Made by a program: the position numbers and the translations under genes
Notes under the pieces: model-generated
Seen by the model: only the letters and a program-made list of their open reading frames with translations
Databases searched by the model: none
Told to the model about the DNA's origin: nothing
Shown here: one piece after another, positions 1 to 7,275 of the stretch
How positions within the stretch are numbered: the stretch's first letter is position 1
Layout of the letters: every line of letters begins with the position of its first letter
Assembly: GCA_023390655.1 (NCBI GenBank)
Contig: JAEWCL010000014.1
Span: 1-64,000, forward strand
Length of the DNA: 64,000 bases
Direction of reading: 5' to 3'
Origin: Bacillota bacterium
Lineage (GTDB): Bacteria > Bacillota > Clostridia > Christensenellales > CAG-138

Positions 1-1284
1 CAGGATGGGCAGGGGAGCCAGACCGCTTGGAACGTGTATGGAACCAACCTCATTATGCGCAACGTTGGTTCGGATTCGCTTACCTACATGTACAATGGCC
101 ATGCGGATGTGACAGCGCTGCTTGACAGCAGTGGCAACCTCGTGGCAACCTACTATTATGATGCATTTGGCAATATCCTGGAAAAGACGGGTACCGCAGA
201 AAACAGCATCTTATATGGCGGTTACCAGTACGATGAGGAAACTGGCCTCTATTACCTCAATGCCCGCATGTATGATCCGGTCACCGCTCGGTTCCTGCAG
301 CAGGATACCCATAAGGGATATTACAATGATCCATTAAGCTTGAATCTTTATACCTATTGCCATAACGAACCCCTGATGTACAGTGACCCAACGGGGCATA
401 GGGAGATTATTGGAACCAGTGTTGAAAAAGAAACGGAAATGGAGCGAAAACAATCGCTCTATATGATGAACAAGGGCAGAAAAGCAATAGCTCCTGGTTT
501 CAAAGAATATGAGAAGGCACAAATTGAAGCTGAGAGTAAAGCCTCGGGAAAATCGAGTACAAATAAGAATGATTCCGGCAAGGCAACTCCGAATAATGGG
601 GTTACTCAAGCTATATCAGCATACATAGATTTCGTAGGTCCGGGGTTTGTAGCTAACTACAATATCTTAGTGGGAATAATTGATGGGGTCGCAAATGCCT
701 ATACTTACGGATTATTGCCGAAAACAAAGAGCAATTCGACATGTTATGAAGTTGGGCTAGCAATAGGTGATGTCATTGCAATAATTGCAGGTGTGGTAGA
801 AACTGTTGTTGGCGCAGCAGGTGAAGGGCTTGGAGTAATAACGATTCCAGCAGGAGGCGCGGGTGCGCTGGTAATGGCGGGCAGTACGGTGGTTGTAACG
901 CATGGAGCATCCGTTGTTGCAGCCGCTGCTGCGCACTTAGGTAAAGATGTTTCAAATATAACATTTGATAGTGGATCTAAGGGTACAGGAAAATCTAGCA
1001 AAAGAGATGAGTTGCTTAGTTCTGCACAAAATGATAAATTAAGAAATGCAGTAAATGAAATATATAGACCCGGTGCAACTACCGGCGACGGTGGATTAGC
1101 TGATGCGGTAAGGCATGAACTATCAACCGGTGAACTTGTTGGTGGAAAATCACATATCCAAAAAGCGGCGGAAAGAGTAACTAATCTTGAAAATATTATG
1201 GCAAAACAAAATTTGAGTCAAAGCGATTTAAAAATTGCCAATCAGTTGCTTTATGATCTCAAAAGCGCATTGGGAGGCTATTAA
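1..1284 (+). CDS. RHS-repeat polymorphic toxin, C-terminal part (5' end outside window)
   Basis: The reading frame is open from base 1, so this is the 3' end of a longer gene; 427 residues are visible. The first ~130 residues are a classic RHS core with YD-type repeats (YYYDAFGN, GLYYLNARMYDP, RFLQQD) ending in the DPTGH boundary motif, which normally forms the shell that encloses a toxin tip. Next come a charged linker, a hydrophobic Ala/Gly/Val stretch (about residues 250-315) resembling a pre-toxin membrane-translocation segment, and a ~85-residue tip (about nt 1021-1284) with GDGGLADAVRHE, GGKSHIQKA and DLKSALGG motifs. I recall these from the Ntox28 putative RNase family; RHS identity is firm, toxin class is moderate. 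The tip is AT-richer than the core. The immunity gene follows after 1 base. Confidence 0.88.
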   Translation, partial: QDGQGSQTAWNVYGTNLIMRNVGSDSLTYMYNGHADVTALLDSSGNLVATYYYDAFGNILEKTGTAENSILYGGYQYDEETGLYYLNARMYDPVTARFLQQDTHKGYYNDPLSLNLYTYCHNEPLMYSDPTGHREIIGTSVEKETEMERKQSLYMMNKGRKAIAPGFKEYEKAQIEAESKASGKSSTNKNDSGKATPNNGVTQAISAYIDFVGPGFVANYNILVGIIDGVANAYTYGLLPKTKSNSTCYEVGLAIGDVIAIIAGVVETVVGAAGEGLGVITIPAGGAGALVMAGSTVVVTHGASVVAAAAAHLGKDVSNITFDSGSKGTGKSSKRDELLSSAQNDKLRNAVNEIYRPGATTGDGGLADAVRHELSTGELVGGKSHIQKAAERVTNLENIMAKQNLSQSDLKIANQLLYDLKSALGGY

Positions 1285-1285
1285 T

Positions 1286-1633
1286 ATGACTAGCGAAGAA
1301 TTGAATAAACTGCTGGTAAAGCATTTCCCGCATCTGATGGGAAAATACTTAGAAGAAGTTAGTTGGCAGGAGGGAGATTCCACTGGATCTCACACTGTTT
1401 ATGGTGATGTACTTACACCATATTTCGTTGAGTGTATCTCAAAGGACGATAGACATGAAATGGTTGTCATTCTTAACTTTCTTGAGCAAATATTGAGGCT
1501 AAATGATAAATATGCTGAAGAAGTAGTTGCGTTTAGCGTACTTGAAAGTACCGCATATCTTTTTAGAGAACAACCCTATCTACTGACATTTTTGGGAGAG
1601 AATACAGCGAGAGTATTAAATGAAATTCCGTAA
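1286..1633 (+). CDS. Immunity protein for the RHS toxin (DUF7674-like)
   Basis: A 115-residue acidic protein starting 1 base after the toxin stop, with GGAGG about 9 bases before the ATG. This tight toxin-immunity spacing is the main evidence for function. The sequence (GDSTGSHTVYGDVLTPYFVECI, EEVVAFSVLESTAYLF) has the look of the small helical DUF7674-type immunity family, recalled rather than searched. It has no signal peptide or membrane span, so it would bind and neutralise the toxin tip in the cytoplasm. A longer in-frame start at 1235 lies inside the toxin gene and has no ribosome site. Confidence 0.72.
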   Translation: MTSEELNKLLVKHFPHLMGKYLEEVSWQEGDSTGSHTVYGDVLTPYFVECISKDDRHEMVVILNFLEQILRLNDKYAEEVVAFSVLESTAYLFREQPYLLTFLGENTARVLNEIP

Positions 1634-1758
1634 TCGGTGTTAGTTGTGATTAATAACAACGTCAGGTATTAGGTCTACGTAATAGTTTTATGCTTTTACT
1701 AACCGAAACGCCCCAAGTGAGAGAGCGAGCATGTGCTAAATTCTGACTTGTGGGTCTT

Positions 1759-1828
1759 AAAAGCTGAACACCACATCGAACATACCTTTTCCAAAATGAA
1801 AAGTGTTATGCTCGGCTGTGGTGCTTTT
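1759..1828. repeat. Imperfect inverted repeat, ~30-base arms
   Basis: The left arm 1759-1790 (AAAAGCTGAACACCACATCG...) pairs imperfectly with the right arm 1799-1828 (...CGGCTGTGGTGCTTTT) around an 8-base loop. The arms start AAAA and end TTTT, so the structure could act as a bidirectional terminator or be a decayed small mobile-element remnant. Confidence 0.5.
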
Positions 1829-2019
1829 GATGGGATGCAGGATTATGCTTGAAGCTGCCAATTAAATACATTAACCAAAAACCCATTTACAAACCCACTT
1901 AAAACACGACAGTTGTAAATTTCAGTTGTTTGAGCAAATAAAAAATTGCCCTAAATGCCACAATCATAGGACTTTTATTTACAGACACACAGACAAAAAT
2001 CTTTATGAAACAAGCTATT

Positions 2020-2048
2020 TGCGGGTTCGAGCCCCTCCATCCCCACCA
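2020..2048 (+). other. 3' fragment of a tRNA gene (probable attachment-site remnant)
   Basis: The sequence has a T-arm (GCGGGTTCGAGCCCCTC, one mismatch in the stem), a plausible 3' acceptor strand and ACCA at 2045-2048. The 50 bases before it do not fold as D and anticodon arms, so only the 3' end of a tRNA is present. Integrases that use tRNA 3' ends leave such fragments as att sites. The strong terminator right after it is what a real tRNA gene would have. Confidence 0.6.
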
Positions 2049-2052
2049 ACGC

Positions 2053-2078
2053 AAAAGGTCGCCATTCGGCGATCTTTT
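2053..2078 (+). terminator. Rho-independent terminator after tRNA fragment
   Basis: An 11-bp stem AAAAGGTCGCC / GGCGATCTTTT with one G-T pair and loop ATTC. The A-run and T-run make it bidirectional. Confidence 0.75.
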
Positions 2079-2215
2079 GTGTTTGCTCAGGAATGTAAAG
2101 GAAGTCCGATGCCGCGTGAAAAAAAACGTACCGCAGAAGTCCTGATTGGATATCGGCTGCTTCTTTTTTAAATATGAGTTGGACTTTGGATTGTTTATAG
2201 TATGCAGGGGTATGT

Positions 2216-2716
2216 ATGGGTAAAATCATTAAAGATGGATTTCACTTTATGGAATACGTCAATTCAGGACTGATTCGAAGAACAGATGATATTCCTGAAC
2301 TCAAAAACAGATTGATTACGCTCAGCGAGTCAAAAACACATATAGAACTGTCCAAGTATGCCCTTTTACTTGCGGAACACATTTTAAACATCAGCGGAAT
2401 GGAACGTTCCGCAGTGATTGATGCGTGCTTTTCCGTTGTTGCAAAATGGCAGGATAAAGAGGCAAGATTCCAAGATGCGCTGCAGGTTGCCGGTATGATA
2501 AACAGTCTTGCGCGTGAAGAAAAAAATCCAATCAAAGCAAAGGCGTTACGGGCTATGGGGCAAGTTGCGGCAACGCCTCATGTACGATGGCATGCGTTAG
2601 CCGCCTCGGAGTACGCAATTGTGATGGTCAATCTCATGTATCCAAACAACTTTGACAAAGTTAAAGAGGAACGTGAGCTGCAGATTGCGTTGATGGCAAA
2701 CGTATCATTATTTTAG
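2216..2716 (+). CDS. Imm5-like putative immunity protein
   Basis: A 166-residue all-helical soluble protein. Ala-rich helices, the motif TPHVRWHALAASEYAIVMV, and the C-terminal ERELQIALM resemble the Imm5-like putative immunity family; family recognition is by memory, moderate. It lies downstream of the RHS toxin and immunity pair but is separated by the tRNA fragment and has no adjacent toxin, so it may be an orphan immunity gene or part of a decayed toxin-tip cassette. The start at 2216 has AGGGG about 7 bases upstream. GC content is lower than in the metabolic genes that follow. Confidence 0.6.
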   Translation: MGKIIKDGFHFMEYVNSGLIRRTDDIPELKNRLITLSESKTHIELSKYALLLAEHILNISGMERSAVIDACFSVVAKWQDKEARFQDALQVAGMINSLAREEKNPIKAKALRAMGQVAATPHVRWHALAASEYAIVMVNLMYPNNFDKVKEERELQIALMANVSLF

Positions 2717-2804
2717 GACGCGTTCAGAAATGTTCATGTTTGCGTTGCGAAAAGAATCGATGAAATAGTGCCCGTTTTCAGGCGCCCTATTGTTTTGCTT
2801 GCAG

Positions 2805-4013
2805 CTACTGTATTCTGCTGTTGCGGATGGAAGGCAGCACTAGCATGGCAATTGCAAGGCAAATCGCCAGCACGCCGCAGATGAAGAAACAGTTGTTCAC
2901 ACCCATGAGTTCGGAGAAGGTGCCGCCCAGCAGCAGTCCAAGGGGGGCTGCAAACAGGCTTGTGCTGTATAAGAAGGAAAGCACCCGGCCAAGGTACTCG
3001 CCGGGCACCCGGCTTTGGAAGATTGCGGTCCGCAAGCCGTAGAAAAACGGCAGCGTCATGCCCATAACGCCGGATAGAACGATAAACGCTTTCAAGCCGC
3101 CCGGCGGCAGCAGGCCCGTGGACATGACCCCCAACCCATAGATGCCGATGGAGGTCGTGATCGCGCCGATCTTATTGATTTTATTCCCCGCCATTCCAAG
3201 GAGCAGCGCCCCCAGCAGTGTACCGCTGGAAAATACGATCTCCACAATGCCCGACTCCGTCACACCACCGCCAAAATAGGTCATAGTGATCAAAGGGTAC
3301 ATGGAACCGATGGGGAAGTAAATGAATGCGTACAGGGTACTGACCACCATGATGGCCATCAGGCCCTTTTCCCTGCGCAGCACGGCAAAGCCGTCCTTTG
3401 TATCCTGCAGGATGTGTAACTTCTCTCCTTCTCCCCGCTGGATGCGGTGGGGGATGGAGAGGATGGAAACGATGGTAATGGCGATGAGCGCGCCAATTAC
3501 ATCCAGGAATACGATGGCGCTTAAATCCCATACGCGAAAGAGCATGGCAGCGAGTGCAGGGCTGAGGATGAGGGATACGGACTCAAAGCCCTGGGTAATC
3601 CCCGCGCAGCGGGTCAGCTGAGCTTTAGGCACGATGGAAGGAACCACCGCATTTAAGGCCGGGGTGTGGAATGCCGCGCCCGCAGACCGAATGCACAGGA
3701 TGATGAATATGAACCACAGAGGAATTTCCGTAAACAGGGCGACGAGTGCAAGCACCAGAGCCGCCAAAGCAATGGTAAGGTCCGAAAAGATCAGGATTTT
3801 CTTCCGGTCAAAGCGGTCAATGAACACCCCGGTAAACAGGCCCAGCAGGGCCCTGGGCAGATAGCCTGCCAGGGTGGCGAGTGTGACAATGGTGGGCGAG
3901 CCCGTTTTCTGGGTCAGGTACCATACGATCGATATTTGCAGGATAGAGCTGGTGAGCATGGATACCGCCTGCCCGATCCCTAGGAATACAAATTTCGTTT
4001 TCCAGTTCTCCAT
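2805..4013 (-). CDS. MFS transporter, macrolide-efflux (MefA)-like
   Basis: 402 residues with about 12 hydrophobic segments. GVFIDRFDRKKILIFSD between TM2 and TM3 is the typical MFS loop-2-3 motif. The family resembles MefA/enterobactin-exporter proton-driven drug exporters of the cytoplasmic membrane. The start at 4013 (MENWKTKFVFL) was chosen because GGAGG lies 7 bases upstream; the longer N-terminus in the same frame is arginine- and cysteine-rich and unlike the family. It sits 76 bases downstream of the DUF2877 gene on the same strand, so co-transcription is likely. Substrate is unknown. Confidence 0.85.
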   Translation of the reverse strand: MENWKTKFVFLGIGQAVSMLTSSILQISIVWYLTQKTGSPTIVTLATLAGYLPRALLGLFTGVFIDRFDRKKILIFSDLTIALAALVLALVALFTEIPLWFIFIILCIRSAGAAFHTPALNAVVPSIVPKAQLTRCAGITQGFESVSLILSPALAAMLFRVWDLSAIVFLDVIGALIAITIVSILSIPHRIQRGEGEKLHILQDTKDGFAVLRREKGLMAIMVVSTLYAFIYFPIGSMYPLITMTYFGGGVTESGIVEIVFSSGTLLGALLLGMAGNKINKIGAITTSIGIYGLGVMSTGLLPPGGLKAFIVLSGVMGMTLPFFYGLRTAIFQSRVPGEYLGRVLSFLYSTSLFAAPLGLLLGGTFSELMGVNNCFFICGVLAICLAIAMLVLPSIRNSRIQ

Positions 4014-4089
4014 GCGTCCTCCATAGAAACATGCAGGGTGCTCCGCGCGCCTAAAAAGAGAAATTAAAAATCTACTTTCGAAAGAGCGG

Positions 4090-4962
4090 TCAGCGCGCCA
4101 GCAGGCCAAAATAAAGCCCCGCGCAAATGTCGCTCCCGCTCGTACTGCCAATCTGCATGACCCGGTCGATTGCCATATGCAGTGATACAATATCTTCCTC
4201 ATACATCAAAGCATTGATGCATGCCGCGACATATTCGCGCATCTGTCCCCTTGTAGCATGAAACAGGGCGGCGTAGCTGATATCGTTTGTGCGCAGGCGG
4301 TTTTTGAGGACTGCCGATGAAAAGATATCGGCATATGCCGCAAAAGGCGCGCCGGGCACGTGGCCACAGCAAATCATCCCAACAAGAAAATCATCTCCGG
4401 ATGGGGTCAGCCCCGGCCCCAGGCCAATCAACCCAAAGATCGCCTGATGAATGCCGTTCGTATTCTCTTCATTAAGCGCTTCCAGCAGCCTTTTTGCGCG
4501 CTCAGATAGGGTGCGTTCAAAAATGCCGCCGGCGCTGCCGCCCCCAAAAAGCCCCGCCATGCCGCAGCCATCCGGCAGCGCGCGAAGTCTTTCCCGCAGG
4601 AGTTGCAGATTGCCATCCAGCACCCGCCTGTCCGGCGGGAACGCAAGAAGCTTTGGCTGCCATAGCGCGGGATCCTCCAACGCGACAAAGAGACTTTCTC
4701 CTAGGCGGACGCCTTCTTTTCCGGCTGCTACATGGGTGCCAGTCCGGATTAGTGGTCGGAAATCGGAGGAAGCGTCCGAGCGCACGCGGATGGTAAAGGG
4801 CGCGTCGTCGAGCGCATCGCTTGCGATGGTGAAAAGAAAATCCCCCGAAGGGATATGAATATTCAACACCCGGCGAAAGACGCTGTGCACAACGCCTTCA
4901 AACGGGTCTTGGTGCAGCAGCTCCAATAGATCCTTGTGGCAGCTAAGCGCATTGTACATCAT
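4090..4962 (-). CDS. DUF2877 / AllH-like protein
   Basis: 290 residues. The C-terminal half carries the hallmark LIGLGPGLTPSGDDFLVG and IGSTSGSDICAGLYFGLLA motifs of DUF2877. In some bacteria members are AllH, a subunit of oxamate carbamoyltransferase (AllFGH) in anaerobic allantoin use. No AllF or AllG partner is adjacent, so that role cannot be assumed. The start at 4962 has a GAAGG ribosome site; an alternative GTG lies 9 bases further upstream. First gene of a two-gene minus-strand unit with the MFS exporter. Confidence 0.82.
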   Translation of the reverse strand: MMYNALSCHKDLLELLHQDPFEGVVHSVFRRVLNIHIPSGDFLFTIASDALDDAPFTIRVRSDASSDFRPLIRTGTHVAAGKEGVRLGESLFVALEDPALWQPKLLAFPPDRRVLDGNLQLLRERLRALPDGCGMAGLFGGGSAGGIFERTLSERAKRLLEALNEENTNGIHQAIFGLIGLGPGLTPSGDDFLVGMICCGHVPGAPFAAYADIFSSAVLKNRLRTNDISYAALFHATRGQMREYVAACINALMYEEDIVSLHMAIDRVMQIGSTSGSDICAGLYFGLLAR

Positions 4963-5137
4963 CCGATTCACACCTTCGTTTCTTTTCCTGCCGGAAGAAA
5001 GTATAGCATACTGCCGCGTAAAACTCCACTTTGGGACACAGCTTGCCCGGAATATGGGAGGCGTGGGGCATGGGGGAGGAGCAATATCTGATAGGAAATT
5101 TCTTAAACGGAATTCCCTGGGCGCTATACATACGCCT

Positions 5138-5169
5138 AAGCCATCGGGTCTCATTCCCCGGTGGCTTTT
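5138..5169 (+). terminator. Hairpin with T-run
   Basis: Stem AAGCCATCGGG / CCCGGTGGCTT with one G-T pair, then TT. On the plus strand it would insulate the transketolase promoter from upstream transcription. Confidence 0.5.
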
Positions 5170-5247
5170 CTATATGGCGTATCCATTCTTATATACAAGC
5201 CCTTGGATTTATGGATACTTTTTATGGCATGTTTGATAGATAAATGC

Positions 5248-5276
5248 TTGACAAAGCATCTCGCAATCGATATACT
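5248..5276 (+). promoter_or_regulatory. Sigma-A promoter of the transketolase / Mo-hydroxylase operon
   Basis: TTGACA (5248-5253), 17-base spacer, TATACT (5271-5276). Near-consensus; the GntR-type operator lies just downstream. Confidence 0.8.
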
Positions 5277-5289
5277 GGCAATATAAAAT

Positions 5290-5301
5290 ATAATCGATTA
5301 T
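5290..5301. promoter_or_regulatory. Palindromic operator ATAATCGATTAT (site 1)
   Basis: A perfect 12-bp palindrome 13 bases after the -10 box, overlapping the expected transcription start, a typical repressor position. It recurs exactly at 17272-17283 and with one change at 11020-11031. The likely binder is the GntR/FCD regulator at 16526-17209. Confidence 0.65.
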
Positions 5302-5376
5302 CTAAAAGACAACATTCCTTGAACATCTATCGTTGCACACCTTCTTTTCTTACACTAACCTTCAGAGGTATTCAGC

Positions 5377-6246
5377 ATGGAACGTAAAGCGGATATGGAG
5401 CGGATGCGCCGTTTGAGCGCCGACATACGCATCGAAACCATCCGGGCGCTGGCACACGCGGGCTTTGGCCACATCGGGGGAGCCATGTCTATCGCGGATG
5501 TGCTGGGTGTGCTGTATGGCGGCGCAATGCGGATTAGACCCGAGGAGCCGGCGTGGGAGGACAGGGATTATCTTGTGGTATCCAAGGGGCACGCCGGGCC
5601 TGCCGTGTATGCTGCGCTCGGGCTTGCGGGCTATTTTCCAAAGGATTGGCTTAGTACCATCAATCAGCCCGGCACCCGGCTTCCCAGCCATTGCGACAGG
5701 CGCAAGACCCCGGGGATCGATATGACGACGGGCTCCCTCGGGCAGGGAGTATCCTGCGCGGCGGGCATCGCGCTGGGCATCCGGATGCTCAAAAAGAGCA
5801 ATATCGTCTATTGCATCACGGGCGACGGGGAGATTCAGGAAGGGCAGGTCTGGGAAGCCGCGGCAGCTGCGGCGCAGCAGGGGCTGGCTAACCTGATTCT
5901 CTTCGTAGATTATAATAAGAAGCAACTCGACGGGAGGGTCGCGGATATCGCGGATCCCATCGATATTGGGGAAAAATTCCGCGCCTTTGGCTGGAATGCG
6001 CGGCAGGTCGCAGGATATGATACAGAGGACATATTTTCAGGCGTTTCGTGGGCGTGGGAACAAAAGGATAAGCCCACCGCGATCATACTTGACACCTACA
6101 AGGGGCTGGGGTGCAGCTTTGCCGAGGAACAGGAATTCAACCACTATATGAATATCAATTCGGAGATGGCCGAGGCCGCAGTTGCCGAGATTGAGCGCCG
6201 GTACGCTTCGGGCACTTTCCCGCGAGGTGATTTTCTATGGCAGTGA
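5377..6246 (+). CDS. Transketolase, N-terminal (TPP-binding) subunit
   Basis: 289 residues, the size of the A half of split transketolases. Seen: GHIGGAMSIADVLGVLYGG at ~30, KGHAGPAVYAAL at ~72, GSLGQGVS, and the TPP motif GDGEIQEGQVWEA at ~149 with its NKKQLDG end. With the next gene it should form a thiamin-diphosphate enzyme moving two-carbon units between sugar phosphates in the cytoplasm. Split transketolases are also recruited to special sugar routes (for example apulose-4-phosphate cleavage), so the substrate may not be the standard one. It overlaps the next gene by 10 bases and is first in the GntR-controlled operon. Confidence 0.92.
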   Translation: MERKADMERMRRLSADIRIETIRALAHAGFGHIGGAMSIADVLGVLYGGAMRIRPEEPAWEDRDYLVVSKGHAGPAVYAALGLAGYFPKDWLSTINQPGTRLPSHCDRRKTPGIDMTTGSLGQGVSCAAGIALGIRMLKKSNIVYCITGDGEIQEGQVWEAAAAAAQQGLANLILFVDYNKKQLDGRVADIADPIDIGEKFRAFGWNARQVAGYDTEDIFSGVSWAWEQKDKPTAIILDTYKGLGCSFAEEQEFNHYMNINSEMAEAAVAEIERRYASGTFPRGDFLWQ

Positions 6247-7205
6247 TCGAAAGCAGGGCGCATACGCCAGAGGCGCAGGAGCTGCGCACCGTTTATTGCA
6301 ACGCGCTTATCGATGCCGCGGAGCGCGACGAAAAGATTATGATACTCAACTGCGATATGAGCACGTCCATGGGGACCAACCCCTTTGTGAAGCGTTTCCC
6401 GGAGCGCTCGTTCAATCTGGGTATCCAGGAGGCGAACGCCTGCGGCACCGCCGCCGGACTTTCGCTCATGGGGTGGAAACCTTTTCTCCATACGTTCTCC
6501 GCGTTTCTTACCAGGCGCATCTATGATCAGATATTCCTGTCCTGCGGGTATGCGGGCCTTGATGTAAAGCTGGTGGGTGGGGACGCGGGCGTGAGCACCG
6601 CGTCAAACGGCGGTACGCATATGCCCTTTGAGGATGTCGGCCTTTTGCGCCTGGTACCCGGCGCTGTGATTGCGGAACCGGCGGATGGCGCGGCTATGGC
6701 CGCCCTGGTGCCGCAGCTTGCGGATTACTATGGCCTTAGTTACCTGCGTATGCCCCGCAGGAAGGCGGTGCGCATGTACGAAAGCGGCACAGAGTTTATC
6801 ATTGGCAAGGCCAATGTCATCCGCGAGGGAAGGGATGTTTCCATCATCGCAAGCGGCATGCTGGTCTATGAGGCGCTTCTTGCCGCCGATATGCTGTTGG
6901 AGCAGGGGATTCACGCGCGCGTGGTGGATATGTTCACAATCAAGCCGCTGGATCGGGATTGCGTGCTTGCCTGTGCGCGGGAGACCGGCGCTATTGTCAC
7001 GGCGGAGAATCATAATTATATGAACGGCCTGGGGTCCGCCGTGGCGGAAACGCTTGTCGAAAGCCTGCCTGTTCCGATGGAACGCATCGGCGTACGGGAT
7101 CAATTCGGGGAGGTTGGCACCGTGGAGTACCTGATGGAACGCTTTGAACTTTCAGCACCCTTTATCTATCGAAAAGCGTTGGAGTGCATTGCGCGTAAAC
7201 GGTAA
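6237..7205 (+). CDS. Transketolase, C-terminal subunit
   Basis: 322 residues: pyrimidine-binding domain (NCDMSTSMG, FNLGIQEANACGTAAGLSLMG at ~60, with the catalytic Glu in IQEAN) followed by the transketolase C-terminal domain (about 190-320, SIIASGMLVYEAL, AENHNYMNGLGSAVAE). Partner of the preceding gene; the ATG lies within the end of that gene, and GAGGTG upstream gives translational coupling. A 70-base gap then leads to the molybdenum hydroxylase genes. Confidence 0.92.
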   Translation: MAVIESRAHTPEAQELRTVYCNALIDAAERDEKIMILNCDMSTSMGTNPFVKRFPERSFNLGIQEANACGTAAGLSLMGWKPFLHTFSAFLTRRIYDQIFLSCGYAGLDVKLVGGDAGVSTASNGGTHMPFEDVGLLRLVPGAVIAEPADGAAMAALVPQLADYYGLSYLRMPRRKAVRMYESGTEFIIGKANVIREGRDVSIIASGMLVYEALLAADMLLEQGIHARVVDMFTIKPLDRDCVLACARETGAIVTAENHNYMNGLGSAVAETLVESLPVPMERIGVRDQFGEVGTVEYLMERFELSAPFIYRKALECIARKR

Positions 7206-7275
7206 TATTGGATAAGAACAGATACCCTGCGAGCGGACATTCCTCCGATTTATTGCAAGATGGAAAGGAGCGCCC

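Larger units (their letters stand above)
1634..2215. other. Gene-poor AT-rich spacer
   Basis: About 580 bases without a convincing gene. It contains an imperfect inverted repeat (1759-1828), a short open stretch encoding a CPKC zinc-ribbon-like fragment (about 1926-2020) that runs into the tRNA 3' fragment, and a terminator. The patchwork suggests remnants of mobile or rearranged DNA. Confidence 0.6.
4963..5376. other. Divergent intergenic region upstream of the transketolase operon
   Basis: About 410 bases between the divergent DUF2877 and transketolase genes. It contains a hairpin with T-run (5138-5169), a consensus sigma-A promoter and a palindromic operator, all listed separately. No further gene is seen. 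Confidence 0.6.

Noticed and set aside
1926..2171. Open frame with a CPKC zinc-ribbon-like start
   Set aside because: No ribosome site, it runs through the tRNA fragment and terminator, and the second half is non-protein-like; kept only as a possible remnant.
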